DNA of 64,000 bases from Carposina sasakii (GCA_014607495.2 CP053157.1:11222001-11286000), one strand, 5' to 3'. Counted from the stretch's first letter, positions 38,241 to 51,129 are shown. Numbers and translations: made by a program. The notes: generated by a model from the letters alone, not told the origin.

Positions 38241-39987
38241 TTAATCAAAAAAGTCTAACCATGATGCTAGACACATTGTGGCTTGTATGGTTTTATTACC
38301 GAGTCTGTTTCTTTTTTTGTGATTAAATTACCAGATCTTGAAAATGCCTGTTCGCTCGGTACACTTGTTGCCGGAATACTGAGTATATCAAACGCAAATT
38401 TTTGAAGGTGTGGTAATCTATTAGCTTGTTGTGTCCACCATAATATAATATCAGTGTCTTCTGTTTCTATTGGCATCATTAAATACTCCTGAAGTTCATC
38501 CGTAATGATTGTTTTATTCCTATAAATGGTCGAAAAAATACTTTTCCTTGAACTGCCTTCGGTTTCTGACTGTTCATTTATGTTACAACGTTGATCGTAT
38601 TTCGTATGGTAGAATATTTTCAATAACTGAAGTGGCTCATGTTCCTCTCTTTCAGAAAAATAATGATTTTTTAGTCGGGGGTCCAAAATAACTGCATATT
38701 TTGCATATTCTGTCCGCAACACTGATATGTATTGATTTAATTTGTCAGCCATAGCATGTGCACAAGCATTCAAAAAATTGTCGTCATCATAATTCTGTGA
38801 AATTTGATCCAACAGCACATCAATTATAGGTATCACGTATACCAAACTAGGGTATTTTGATTTAGAGAGTAAAAGGGTAGCATCATAATAAGGTTTTAAA
38901 AAATCAATCAACTTTTTTACTTGTCCCCAATCCTCAATTAGATACTTCTTGAATTCCTCAAAATTGTTGCACATATGATCCAACACGGCACGCATGTTAT
39001 AGGCACGTTCCAACATTAAAAATGTGGAGTTCCATCTTATATGTATTTCTTTAAGTAGGGTTAATCGTGATATTTTCAACAAATCACAAATATCAAAGAA
39101 CAGTTGTTTTTTCTTTGGTGAAAAATTAATAAAATTTACCAATTTCGATATATCTGACACGACATTATTCAATTTTTCTAATCCTTTTTTAACACTTAGG
39201 TTCAATATGTGCGCTAAACATCTGGTGTGAATGACATTTTCATAATCGCTATGAAAAAGTTGTAACAATTGCATAGTCTTTATATTGGTGGCCTCGTTAT
39301 CTGTTGTTATAGACATAACTTTATTTTGCAACCCATAACAGTCAAAAATTTCCGTGATTTTTATTAATATTTCACTACTTGTATGCGGAAAAGGTATAAG
39401 ATCGAAATCCAATATGATAGCATTCATTTTTGATTTATGAACAAAATGGGCTGTAATAACAATGTACGGTTTGTTCGTCACTGATGTCCAAAAATCAAAT
39501 GTTAAAGACAATTTATTTATTGACTTTATGCATTCTATTAAGTTAGTTTTTGTGCGTTACCATAAAGTGTTTGTATATTCAGATTCAAACTATGGCGTGT
39601 TATTCCCGGGAAATTAGGCTTTAATCCTTTTATCATTTTAATAAAGTGTTCTTCTTCCACAACACTATGAGGGTGAGCACCGTGTATTACAAAGTTTAGA
39701 ATCAGCTTATCGTACACAGAGTACTTACTTGTTCTGTTTTCTTTAATTGTTTCTTTATCGTGATGATTAGCAACGTGTCTTTTTAAAATTGTATGCGACG
39801 TTTTAAGTGAAAACTGTTTCATACATTTTTTGCATTCATAATGCAATGACGTTTTATTATAATTTGTATTCTTAACACTTTTTGCCCGTTTAAGTCCGAA
39901 ATCCAACATCATTTCAGTCGGCGAATCAGTACTGGGAATCGAACACAATGAAGTACTGGCTTCTTCTTCCACGGACTCCATATTCAT
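38241..39987 (-). pseudogene. hAT transposase with two single-base frameshifts
   Basis: The N-terminal frame (ATG at 39987) encodes a BED-type zinc finger: C52, C55, H71 and H75/76. A shift at the A run on the minus strand (plus-strand T run 39547-39551) moves the frame; beyond it the RNase H-like core starts at FDFWTS (first catalytic Asp) and continues through TTDNEATN (second Asp). The hATC dimerisation region holds SIPATSVPSEQAFSRSGN, with the catalytic Glu in SEQ, where SER is more usual. A second shift at 38312-38318 pushes the last 23 codons into another frame, where the family-typical RNRLG and MCLASW words appear before TAA at 38241. Each break is explained by one base missing from an A run. 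Otherwise no stop interrupts the domains. The enzyme as shown would be inactive, unless the breaks are assembly errors. Confidence 0.88.
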
Positions 39988-40366
39988 TCGTTGACACAAT
40001 TGATTAAAACAGGAAAACTACAATCTTAAATAATATAATGTAAATAGTCTTTTATAATAGCTAATAAACCGTAACTGTGAAGTGATCCAACAAATACTAT
40101 TTGACATTCACCACAATAATAAATATTGAGGGTAAAATAATAAAATGTTGGAACATTGTACCTTCATACGAAGTATTTAAGTTTATTGATTTGAAGCACA
40201 AGGTAGTAATTGCATAACTACTTGTATTACTTGGTTACTAAAAGTATCATAAAACAAGGAAACCTAGATCTACATATTCGGGTGTCATAGTTTATTACAA
40301 GTGACAACATTTCGTTCTTTGAGAATTATTTAGATCGTGTCAAAAGTGCGTTCATTTTTTACAAAA
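39988..40366. promoter_or_regulatory. Putative bidirectional promoter of the hAT element
   Basis: The 379-bp AT-rich gap between two divergent start codons must serve both ORFs if both are expressed. I see no clear TATA box or initiator pair. Confidence 0.35.
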
Positions 40367-40774
40367 ATGTCCAGTGCTGACGGTGAAAGATCTACTTCTC
40401 CTAGTATTTTAACAGGATTATTTCGAGAGAAGAAAAGAAAATTATTAGAGTCGACCACTCCAGTAAAAGCCGATAAACAAACGCAGGTTACGTATGGAGA
40501 TATCCTAGACTCGTATGTGTATAAAAGAAATCGCTGGGACTCGTCTGATGTACGCCCTTGTACAAGCTTACTAAAAGATATTGACTTTAGTTTGGAAAAA
40601 CCATGTGATCCAAGGAATCAAGAGTTTTCTAAACTGATAGCGTTTGAGATGGATCGAGTACCCGAAGAAAAACGTACTTTGACTTACTCCAAGATATTAG
40701 ACTTTATACGGAAAGTACGAGAGGAAGATAGCTTAAAGGATGTTAGTTTGCCTAGTTTCTCCGATTCTGAATAG
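40367..40774 (+). CDS. Second, divergent ORF of the hAT element: 135-aa BESS-like protein
   Basis: An intact frame inside the transposon, head-to-head with the transposase and separated by about 380 bp. The ATG at 40367 has the context ACAAAAATG; a GTG-started extension upstream is less likely. The protein is charged and has a basic patch (REKKRKLL, 20-27). Residues about 85-116 (EFSKLIAFEMDRVPEEKR followed by YSKILDFI) match the spacing of a BESS motif, a short protein-interaction element common in insect MADF/BESS factors. It ends SFSDSE. I recognise no other domain and cannot assign a function. It may be a transposition accessory factor or a captured host fragment. Its intact state beside a broken transposase is notable. 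Confidence 0.6.
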   Translation: MSSADGERSTSPSILTGLFREKKRKLLESTTPVKADKQTQVTYGDILDSYVYKRNRWDSSDVRPCTSLLKDIDFSLEKPCDPRNQEFSKLIAFEMDRVPEEKRTLTYSKILDFIRKVREEDSLKDVSLPSFSDSE

Positions 40775-43105
40775 CATAACGAATAACAAAGAAAAAATAT
40801 TAAATATCATTGTGTTGTAATTATTTATTGTCTCCATTTTTATTCCAATAATTATAAATAATAACCACAGAAGTAAAAAGGTAAGTTAAGTAAAGATTCG
40901 TAAAATAAAAAGCAATAAATATTGTTCCGTACCCACATAACAAATAAGTGTTGCGTTTTTATCCCTCTTGAGGTACACAGAACATAATAATGCCATGCCT
41001 AAAGGCCACATTTAGCATGTTGCCACATAAACTATGTATTTTAAATAAATCAACCTTATTACGCTCAAGACTCGATACGCTCGAGCTCTTTTTAAGACTT
41101 GAGTTCTTTTTGAGACGTGAGTTTCTTTTTTAAGACTCGAGCTTTTTTTGAAATACGAGTTCTATTTTGGCGCTCGAGTCTTCGAAAAAGGACTGGAGCT
41201 CGGGTCGACTCATAGCTCTGAGTTTTGTTAGCACACCGAGTCTTGTAAAATTGAGCCGAGTCTATCGAATTAAGACTCAAAGACTCGAGTTCTTTACATC
41301 TCTAGTAATAGGGCTAAATTATGTAGTTTAATAAAAAAAATTTTTTTTGGCTGTTCAGAGATTTTTCATTAGATTTTACTATTCAATTATTCTAGATCAT
41401 AAATATAATGATTAAATAGCTCAATTCAAAACATTTCACTCTCGATTTGTTTGTGCCATCCATAATCTCTATATACGCGACATTTTAATGTTGTGGGGGG
41501 TTGAGGGTGGGGGGTAAGTATCTATTTGAGGGTTTCGTAACTCGGTTAATAAATTCGTGTAGTTAATTATTCGGAGGCTGTTCTAATGAATGAAAAGGGT
41601 TTGATTGTCGGAGATTATGGAGACAAATTATTAGTAACTAGCTTTTGCCTGCGATTATATCCGCGTGGATTACAGAATATAGCTTATAAGTATTCTTCTA
41701 TTTACTACCAATGTGTGCAGTTTGTAAAATGTAATAAACAAACAAACTAACTTTCACATTTATAAAACTACTTTGGATAGTTGACAAGAACACAGGGTGT
41801 GATAGCCAGAACTAATATTGCGACAGTAGAAAGACCAAAACGCTTAAACGCCACTATGGTCAAAAATGAGTTAGAACTTATATAGACAACAAATGTAATT
41901 TAATAATGCAACATGCGATATACTCGTACTTATTTCATTCACTTTAGACCAAACTGTCTCTGAGATTTTTGATAAATACCTCCTGTGAACATAGGTCGAA
42001 GACTTATTTAAGTAATCAATTAGATAATTATGTTTATTCACCTAACCATATCTACCGTCTACATATTTAATATTCTGTGCCAGTAGTAAAACACAATAAA
42101 CGATTGTTTGTTTATAAATGCAATAAAGTTTTACGAGTGTAGAGTCTATCAGTCTTATATGTCAATATACCAATTTGACTTCTTGGAAAATCTAATTAAA
42201 TTGTTATATTATATGACGCATATTTAACCTAAGAACCTAACACAAGTAGGATATTTTCGCATTATTTCCCTTTTTTCCCTTATTTTGAAATAAGGACGTT
42301 ATACTTATTTTACTGTTATAATCGTAGTATTATTACAAAAAATATTTACATTATTTAAGCTAAAAATCGCGTAATTGCTAAAAATACCTATAGTTTAACT
42401 TTGACGAATATCCCAAACTAATTACCTAACACCATAAATATAACCTCTTCATATCTATACATTAAGATAAAAATGTGATACTGTAATATAATGCCAACTT
42501 TAATCATATTGATTGAGTAGAATTTTATACATATAGCATCACTATCCATCCCCCTCAATAACTTCTAGCCATCTTAAGTGTCAAGCGCAATAGAATAGCG
42601 TTATTTAATAAATAGTTAATTCCGAATAATATCTTTTTCAATATACGTATGTACATTATTTCTCATGCCTTTAATATTTCTATTATAGAGGCAGTGGCAG
42701 TAAAAGTGAATTGATACTGTTCCGAGATAAAGTTAGTGTATTTGCGGAGATCGTATCTTTATTGAGTCTTTTAGATTGCTATTTGATGTTATTTTTGTCC
42801 GAGATGATGTATGGACGTGGAATATAGAGGGCGAGGAATTAGGCTGATTTAATGACGTAGATAGATAGTGAATTAGTTTGATATCCGTAATGTAACGTTC
42901 TAGAATTATTGAAAGAATTTTGAAGGCTTTTGCCACCAAAAGGGGTCATGGCGGCACATGCTCCCCTAGAGGTCTACTGTAAGTGGCAATTCCAAAACAT
43001 CATCTACCTACTTATCTATATCTATATTATCTATATCAAATCTGCTATTTGCCAGTTACCACTAAAATAAAATGGAAGATTTAACCTAACTTACATCTTC
43101 ACCAG

Positions 43106-43278
43106 GTGGCATCGGCGACGACGACGGCGACAGTGGTAAACGGAGGAGATCCCGCACCAACTTCAACTCCTGGCAACTCGAGGAGCTGGAGCGGGCCTTT
43201 CTTGCATCCCACTACCCTGATGTGTTCATGAGAGAAGCTTTAGCGATGCGGCTGGACCTCAAAGAAAGCAGGGTTGCG
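43106..43278 (+). CDS. unc-4: unc-4 exon 2: acidic linker and homeodomain helices 1-2
   Basis: The acceptor is CTTCACCAG|GT, with a CTAAC branch-like site upstream. The exon completes codon 72 and encodes residues 73-129: a [10 protein letters not shown] linker, then the N-terminal arm KRRRSRTNF and helices 1 and 2 ([26 protein letters not shown]), ending DLKESRVA. Conserved homeodomain positions are present: R5, F8, L16 and F20. The exon ends in phase 0 at GCG|GTAAGAG, exactly between homeodomain residues 46 and 47, a classic intron site in paired-like homeobox genes. Residue 46 is Ala; vertebrate Uncx has Gln (RVQVWF). This is the strongest identifier of the gene. Confidence 0.96.
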
Positions 43279-46200
43279 GTAAGAGTAAGAGACATTATTT
43301 TACTTCTTCCTTTGTAATAATTTTATTATTTAATAGTGGACTCCATTTACATCGTGTAGCCTACAGCCAAACTTTACTTATAGAAAGTGCTTTAGTACTG
43401 AACATTTTTTATGCCTATAAAACATAGTATGCGGTCTTTTTGACACAGACTGAAAAAGACGTAGCAAATGATCGCAAGTGTCAATGCAAAATAAACGCCT
43501 TTTTGTTTCCCCTTTTCATGGCTAAACTTTGTATAGGTGACTATGTAAGTATACACGTTAAATAAGGTATAGGGTGCTAAACAGAAACATAAACAGGAAG
43601 CTACGTTTTAGCAATAGGTAATATTCTCCACCATTACTTTAGGATACCGTTAAATCCCTTTGTGATTCCGCCTTAGTTACTATATATTTAGCATGTGACT
43701 AAAGACCCGACCGAGAGGTTTCACGCCCTAATCGGACAAACTTAGTCATGCGGCTGGAAGAACTCGAAACAATTTATTTTACATATTATCTCCTAGGCTT
43801 TACGAACACAGTGTCGACACCTCGACACACTACTCCGACTTGTCGCTCATAACGTCTTAATTCTCGAGCAGAATGTCAGTTGTTTTACGATGCAGTGTAA
43901 TTATAGAGACGCGAGAGTTATGGACAAGATCGTTTCGAGGGTTCTGTCCAAATTGGTCCAGGTGTTTTTGTAAAAAAAAAACGCTTATAGACCCCTAAAA
44001 TTGGAAGTTAAGTGTCAGATTTTATGTTCAGAAAATCGCATATGTTAGGTTCTTTTTGACGGGTTATTGGCTTTACGACGTATATGCATTGTGCTAAAAA
44101 TATGTTTTCACGCAACGCAGATATAACTTGATATGTAGATCTAACCTTCCTAACCTTATGTTAGGTATGATAGGACTGACTTTAAACAAAGCCATATTCC
44201 AACATTGCATGGACAAAGATAGCATAGCAATTTTTTTAATACATAAGTAAGTATAATAGCCACTAATGCTCACTTGTAAAATAGAACAAAGCAGCATAAA
44301 ACGGATATAGATGTATCTGAGTTTACTGCAATTAGCGCAACAGCGTCTAACATTTACAAACGAAAGAAAATCGCCATATAAACTCAAAACACCAAGCAAT
44401 ACTACAGACCTAGGTATACATCAGTACCTACCTATTTACCCCAAAATGCCCCAATGTTTACCTCATAGTAAACGGAGTCCACATAAGCGTAAAAAGGTTG
44501 TTCAGTATAAATGAGGGACGATTCCCCGACCTTCGCCTAAGCGGCCAAGAGGGACCGGCCACTGGCCGCAACTTTTTATACAGCTTTCGCCCGAAATAAT
44601 CTTCGACTTGAGATAATACAGTTTTGAATGGAGAACGCTTTTGCCGCTCCCACGGGATTTTGGGGGGGAATTACGTTTTCCCCGATTATGCTTTGATTTG
44701 TTTTATCTGTGTTTGTGAGGAGGACTAATCGCGTTTAAAAGTGTCTTCGGTGTAATATGTTTTGTACGATTAGGTATCTAATACATTCATATCCTATCTA
44801 CAAAGGGTTGTGTTTCCGTAAATGTGGTGGTCAGAACTGCAGGGTCGTGAAGGAGATCTCTATGACATTAGCGTTTAACATAGCGATTATCTAATTACCT
44901 ACTATTATTCTGTGGTATCTTAACTTGTATCTATGTCACCTTTTTAAGGGTAATTTTTTTAGGGGTAATTATTCAAATAGCAAACTCGGAACTATTTGAA
45001 GATTTATTATGTTTGTTTGTTTTATAAGTAATTTGTGTAAACGAACCAAATGAACAAAAATAAATTGTGATAACACAATTTTTAGGTGGGTAAGTACTTA
45101 CCTTACAAAGAGCACAGATATGATGCGTACCTAAATCGTAGGCGCAATATGTTATAGAAGTTCTCTGTGTAAATCCTCCAACTTAGGTAAATATCCCCGA
45201 TAAATATGGTAAGTACCTATAACTAAGATATTACTACTTACTGATAATATACATTCTAATAAATATTTAAAATCTTAAGTTCATGCAAATTTCAAAAGAA
45301 ATTATTACAGAAATCCATCTTTATAATAAGTACTAAAGTCGATAGTATCGAACGTTTATCGAGGCGATCTAGTTGCGGGAGACAGACTATCCCGCGTTCC
45401 TAATAGTTGGTATAAATCAAAAGATTGCAATCTCCGCGGCACCCCTGGGACGCGAGCGAGACGGCACGATTGAATAGCATAGATTTAAATGGGCGGAACA
45501 GATAAGGACGGCTATAGATCCCGCAGCTCTGACCTCAAGAGCGCGCCGGCTCGTAGGGATGTCACAATTCGATTACGGCTCAATAAACTTCAAGTGACTT
45601 GTTTGCGTCCGTAAAGTGGATTTTTTCCTCTCCTTTGATTTCTCTCTTTTCCCCCGATGAAATAACTTGGCCGGAGTTATATCGTGATGTTGTTTTACAT
45701 TATTGGATTTTGTTTTAAGGCGTTTACCGTTTTTTTGTGGATTATTTTTGATGTTGTCTTGTTTATTATGTTGTGATGATAAATAGGTGATTTTGTTTTA
45801 AACCTACTTATTTGCAGTTACTGTAGCAGGTCATTTTAGGTAGTTACCTACAGTAAATAAAATCTAGGTACTCAAGCTTATAAAGTTAACTCTCTTCCTT
45901 TTTTACTTATTCTGTCTACCGTCATATTTCATCTGCTACCACAGAAGCCGTTAAAAAGCATTTTTAACCCAAAATAGCGCATTGTAATCTAATTCCATCC
46001 CTCCCCAATATAAAACTTGTGAAACAGCTCCCTCCGCCCTGAGTGCGGAAGTATCGACTTCATTTTAAAATTCATAGCATAAAATTTACATTTATATGCC
46101 AATTTCATTCCCTAACAGGCTTCGGCGGTCGCACGCACACATCAGTATTCCGCACACATTCGGGAGCAACCCCAAAAGTAAAAAAAAATAGAAAAATGTC

Positions 46201-46949
46201 TTACACTCCCCGCTTGGCTGGCAAGGAAAAAAAATGGCGCGAGGTTTAAATATGGAACACTAAATGGGACGCTTAGGCGACAAAATGTGGATAGAATATA
46301 AAATTTAAGGAGTTCATGCCGTCTCTATTCCTCTTCCATATTTTCAGTATGTTGTTGTCTCTGTTTCTGCTGTGGCATCAGACATGAGCCGGCTTTATCG
46401 CCCCAGGCTTAGCGGTAAAAGATAGACAAGGAAAACGCTCTAGGGTTGCTCTCAGGGTTTTACAATAAAAAATGCTTATAATTTATACACGTAGGAGAAT
46501 TTTTGTTATCTACCTGCAGGAATGATGAGGAACCTGAATCTCCTCTTCGTGAGGTATAAATTATACCTACCATGTAACATAATGGTAGTGCAGCCAGTAT
46601 GATTATTCTACTATCTTTAACAACGGTCACCTTTCTCTACATTTAACAGTTTGTAAATCCATTCTATTAAATACATTAAAAGGAATCGCTTCTGAATATG
46701 TTTCATATCCCTGCTAAATTACCTTTCTAAAATACTGTCATTATTGGCTGACAACCGTTTAATCATAGACGACTATTTATTATGGAAAAATACATCGAGA
46801 TAGAAAGAGCATGGCACAGACAGAAGTGAATTCCAAAAATCTAATATTGTGCGATGAGCCATCTATCGATCCTAGTTCATTCATAAAAAATAAGAGTGAA
46901 TATTTTTCTTATGTTTCAAAATCAATTATTTATATAATAAATGTTTAAA

Positions 46950-47575
46950 TTCTCGGGACTACAGAGTCCCGGTCCTTTGAGAGGCGTGCATCGGGCCGTG
47001 GCCAAGATGTAGAGGCCCTTTTTAGAGAACTTTTAATACGGTGTGGGATACACATGGCGGATACCATCGCCGACCGCACAATATGATGCAGATCTATGTC
47101 ATGAGATGGAAACAAAGGTCATGGGCTATGGGGCTGAATATTGGGTGGGGTTGGGTAACTGGGCTATTGAAGGACACTAACGGATGCCTGCCATTACAAC
47201 CAAGTCTCATAATTGTTTGGTAGCAGGCGGTGACTCGCCAACTCATTTTATGGGCCTCCTGAAACGGCCGCACGCACGGAGCGACAAAGGGGGCAACATT
47301 TGGTGAGCGGCTAGGGTGAAGGGGTGCCCCTGGACTTTAAACCGAGGCCAACTCACCACTTACGGACGGGCACATCCACCCTCGAGCTGTCACAGCTCTC
47401 GCGACTCCACTCTGCCCGGCCGGCGAAAGCAAGGCAGAGGCGGGGGAACTGTTCCTCGTCAGACCTCACTCCGGCGCCGGAGATGAGGAACAGGGTCTTC
47501 CCCCGGTAGCACTTCAGGTCCGTGGGAACACTACCTCCCAACAGCTCGCCACAAGCTGTCCTGCGGCCTTATTAT
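46950..47575. repeat. GC-rich block, probable retroelement fragment
   Basis: About 600 bases of much higher GC than the surrounding intron, including CTCGCGACTCCACTCTGCCC and GGCGCCGGAGATGAGGAACA, ending abruptly at GCGGCCTTATTATAAATA. Short frames occur on both strands, but none encodes a domain I recognise. The sharp edges and composition suggest a non-LTR retrotransposon untranslated region. Confidence 0.4.
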
Positions 47576-47764
47576 AAATATTATTAAGAAAATGATTTTT
47601 TTTTCACTCGAGTGAGATTATTTATTTATGTTTTCTATTTTTATTACTTACAATAAGAATAAGAATCAAATATTTTGATAAATGAATAGGTCAAAAATCT
47701 ACCCTAGAACGGGTTGTTAAGTTTTTCTCGTTGTAAAAATTTTGCACCAGCCAAGTGAATTCTG

Positions 47765-48057
47765 TACAGGCTGTAACAAAAAGGGTATTTTAAGCGAAAC
47801 CCTACCTAAAAAATTTGAGACTCGAAATCACCATGTTTATTTTTCAAGTAAACCTTAGAATAATGATTCGCTCCGCTCGGAGCGAAGACCAATCATTAAT
47901 CTAAGGTGTAAACATTTCAGAATTGTTTGGGAATTTCTTCTTACTATCTGAAATAATAAACATGTGATGTAGAGTCTCATATTTTTAACATAGGTTTTTT
48001 ACAGTGGGCTATTTTCATAGCCTTTCGCTTAACATAACCCTTTTGTTACACCCTGTA
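47765..48057. mobile_element. CAGGGTGTAAC-family MITE, copy 4, carrying a 52-bp insertion
   Basis: Ends TACAGGCTGTAACAAAAAGG and TTTTGTTACACCCTGTA. It is longer than the other copies because a 52-bp hAT-like micro-MITE has inserted at 47854-47905. Confidence 0.88.
47854..47905. mobile_element. 52-bp hAT-like micro-MITE, copy 1
   Basis: A near-palindrome with ends CTTAGAATAATGATT and AATCATTAATCTAAG (one mismatch) and an inner hairpin TTCGCTCCG-CT-CGGAGCGAA. The flanks AAGTAAAC and GTGTAAAC look like a decayed 8-bp target duplication. It is inserted inside another MITE. Confidence 0.8.
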
Positions 48058-48325
48058 TACATTCATGGATTTGCTTATTACACGAGTGACTCATCATCAG
48101 AATCAAGGTAAAATAATAAAATTAATCTTTCTACTGTATCAATAATTTTCAATTGATTTTTTGTAGCAAGGTTAATTGGTAGAAAATGCTGTGTAACATT
48201 AAGGTTACGTTTGTGCTTGAGATTTTAATTAATCTTAAGGCTAAGTTTCTTTTGATGGAAGGCTAAAAATGTGACTATAATTAATTATTTACCTCGTGCG
48301 TGGTACTTATATATTATCTAACATA

Positions 48326-48495
48326 ACGACTGATTGGCGTAGTTGGTGTAGTGACCCTGACTGCGACCCCATAGGTCCTGGTTTCGAATCCCGGTGGGTG
48401 CAAGCCAAGTTTCTATAATCATCTATGTACTATATACCGTTGCTAAGTTACTGCGATACAAGACCTCATGGATCTTAGTGTTGGACTAGGAGGAG
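48326..48495 (+). repeat. tRNA-derived SINE (second family), copy 5, degraded
   Basis: The head GACTGATTGGCGTAGTTGG and B box GGTTTCGAATCC are changed, with an internal deletion after GTGGGTGCAA and no A-rich tail. Confidence 0.75.
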
Positions 48496-49533
48496 TGTTA
48501 ATGCACCTACCTAAATAATAAAGATGAGGTAAAAATTTTCAAAATACCATTTTACCCTTAATTTTGCTCATCTTGGTGATTTGAATAAAATCCCCATATG
48601 CGATTAACAAAACTAAAGCAACTAATCTAACCTCCTTTAAAGGCCTTAAAAATCTATCGATAAAAACGAAACGACAAAACCCAAAATGACATCCAAATAA
48701 AAGTCAATAGATCTCCAAACGAGGGTTGTTCACAATGTTATTTACACCATCCCTTAGACGTTAGGGGAGGCTGACACTGCGATATCCGCAAAATGTAATT
48801 TGTACAGATTTCGCTGCCAAGTGGCATTGTTACTGCGTTAGGGGAGTGTCAGTATGTTTCATAGAATAGTTCCTTTGGATGATGGCGCTAGTTACTATGT
48901 ACAGATTACATTATCTATGTCACTGAATACAAAATTATGTTAGTTCCGAAATCAAGCATAGGACTCTATGAAACGGACTCTGCAAGCCAAAACGTTCACA
49001 TATACCTGGCGTTGTACGTCACTTTCATAAAGTAATGTTGTAGTGACTACGTATACTTATTTCTAAGTAATTTCATAATTAATGTGAGTCGGCAGGAAAA
49101 GCTGGAAGGGAGCGGGTGTAATTTTCTTGTGAAATCAAAATTTATTTGTAAATGGCTTACATGTGTCCGTAAAGTGATGTTTTCTCGTAGATAAGTTATA
49201 TTTTGTTTACTTGTGATGTGAATCTAGTGCGTGTGCGTGGTTTTATATGCAGGTAAGCTAAGTAAAACTTTAGTCGGAATGCGATCTCTTCATGGGCTCA
49301 TGTAAGTTGTTTCTGCAATTCTTTTTGATCTTTACTAATTTTACACCCATTCTTGAGGATTTTCCCGACGTTTCCATGAATCATCTTCAATATCATCCAT
49401 CATAAATTCAGAAATCATTTACCAAAGACAATGGCTGTATGGGCTTAGTTCCCCTTGCCTTTCCTTCGGGATAAACTAAACAAAAAAAAAATGTCATTAT
49501 TTGACACTCGAATTTTTCTATAGGTACTACATC

Positions 49534-49809
49534 TACAGGGTGTAATAGAAGGAGTAGGTAGGTATGTTAGCGAAATACTATAAAAATAGCCAACTATAGG
49601 TCCAGAACTTATTCCCTAAATTTGAAACGCCAAATCACACGTTTATTTTTCCAGTTAGTATGGAGAATTCTTAAACTACTCAGAAATGTTCATTCATAAA
49701 ATCTTAATAAATAATATGAATTCGAGTCTCAAATTTTGGGAATAGGTTCTTTATAGTGGGCTATATTTATAGCATTTCACTTAATATACCCTTTCTGTTA
49801 TCCCCGGTA
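49534..49809. mobile_element. CAGGGTGTAAC-family MITE, copy 5
   Basis: A diverged copy: TACAGGGTGTAATAGAAGGA at the left and TTCTGTTATCCCCGGTA at the right, with the usual internal ACTCAGAAATGTTC and CGAGTCTCAAATTTT words. Confidence 0.82.
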
Positions 49810-51129
49810 TAGTCGATGACTTTGACAGATCTATCTTTTAAACCATTCTTGAGTGTGGAATGAAAATCATTATTATGCAATTAGTATGTAAATCATAGTA
49901 ATTACTTCTTCTCCTTTATAGATACCAGTGTAAGTTTTTAGTAATATAGTAAACATCTTCCACGTAACTATCGCCTGCTCTATCTCTGCTACAACATTTT
50001 CTTCGACCTGAGTTATCGATGTAAATAAATACTTTATGACTTCATCAAACCTTTTGTTAACAGTCAAAAGCTTTGCTTTTCAAAGATCGTAAACGAATAC
50101 ATTCGAGTACATAACGTAACATTGTTTATTATAAAACTTTTGTGGTGATTGGCCTTAAAAGTAGTCTCAATATTATTAAAGACTACGCAGAAAGAGTAAT
50201 GGCTGATAGAAAATAATGTTGAGTTTTGAAATAATTCTTGTTTTTTTTCTACTCTAAAAAGTTTGACGAGAAAATTCTGAAATTTATACGGACGAAGTCG
50301 TTAGCTGCCGCTAGTCGGTATTGACAGTAGCTCGTACACAATCACTCATAATATTTTACTATTTATTACCTACCTACTATGGTTCAATAATTATCAGCTC
50401 ATAACCGTATACAATCAATTACATACCTGCATAGCCTTTTTCAAACTTCAATCAGAGCTTTGAAAAAAAAGGGAAATAAACATGTTTCACTCCCCCTGGA
50501 CTTCTTGTATTAATGACACTCCCCCCGAGCAGGGTGTCCGGGGATGGGGCGGGGGAACAGGGGGTGGGAAGCAATATACGTGCCTCATTAAGAGAGGGAA
50601 CAACCCACCAATAGCCATTACAGCCAGCCGTTTCGATTCTATTCCTTAATCAATGAATTTCGATTAGGCGCCTTAATTAAAACGTTGGGTTTGCGATGGT
50701 ATTTAGGAGTTGGCGCGCTTTATTACTGTGTGTATAATCTGTGGTTAATTCTTATTGGCTCTGTGGCGTAAGCCGTATTATGTATGAAGGTATATTGTTC
50801 ATAGTTATCACGCAGCATTTCCAGTAATAGGTAGTTTAATTTTATTCCCTGAGAAAAGATAAATAAATTATCTTATAAGGCTATAAGGTAACTGCTAATA
50901 GGTATAGTTATTGGATTGCACCAAGCTTTACCGTTATATGAAGTTCAAACCTCAGGTCAGCCAAGTGTAGGGCCTGGTGATAAGCGAACACCTTGTGCAT
51001 ACCTAACTGGAAACACTCATGGGCAAGAGAATAATCTCCAGAAATAACTTTAGACAGAATAGTTTTAGAGTTATTCACAATGTAAAACTTATTGATTAGT
51101 AATAAGGTAAATTATACTCCTATAAATAT

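Larger units (their letters stand above)
37662..41304 (-). mobile_element. Complete 3.64-kb hAT transposon in unc-4 intron 1
   Basis: Both ends carry the same perfect 21-bp terminal inverted repeat, starting TAGAGATGTAAAG and ending CTCGAG, within a longer imperfect repeat of about 55 bp. It is flanked by identical 8-bp target duplications GTAATAGG (37654-37661 and 41305-41312), the hAT signature. Inside are a minus-strand transposase and a divergent plus-strand ORF. Near the ends the word CTCGAG occurs four times on each side, like the subterminal transposase-binding repeats of other hATs. A fragment of an unrelated interspersed repeat (about 37966-38090) sits between the left end and the transposase gene. 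Clean ends argue for a fairly recent insertion. Confidence 0.93.
16366..43105 (+). other. unc-4: unc-4 intron 1 (26.7 kb)
   Basis: Phase-1 intron, GT at 16366 and AG at 43104. It contains no recognisable host exon. Beyond the mobile elements listed separately, it is AT-rich with isolated islands of higher GC at about 19330-19560, 20440-20540, 25060-25310, 26400-26580, 28560-28700 and 36500-36900. These are candidate enhancers or conserved non-coding blocks. Long stretches, such as 21.7-23.0 kb and 31.5-33.4 kb, show nothing I can name. Confidence 0.85.
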
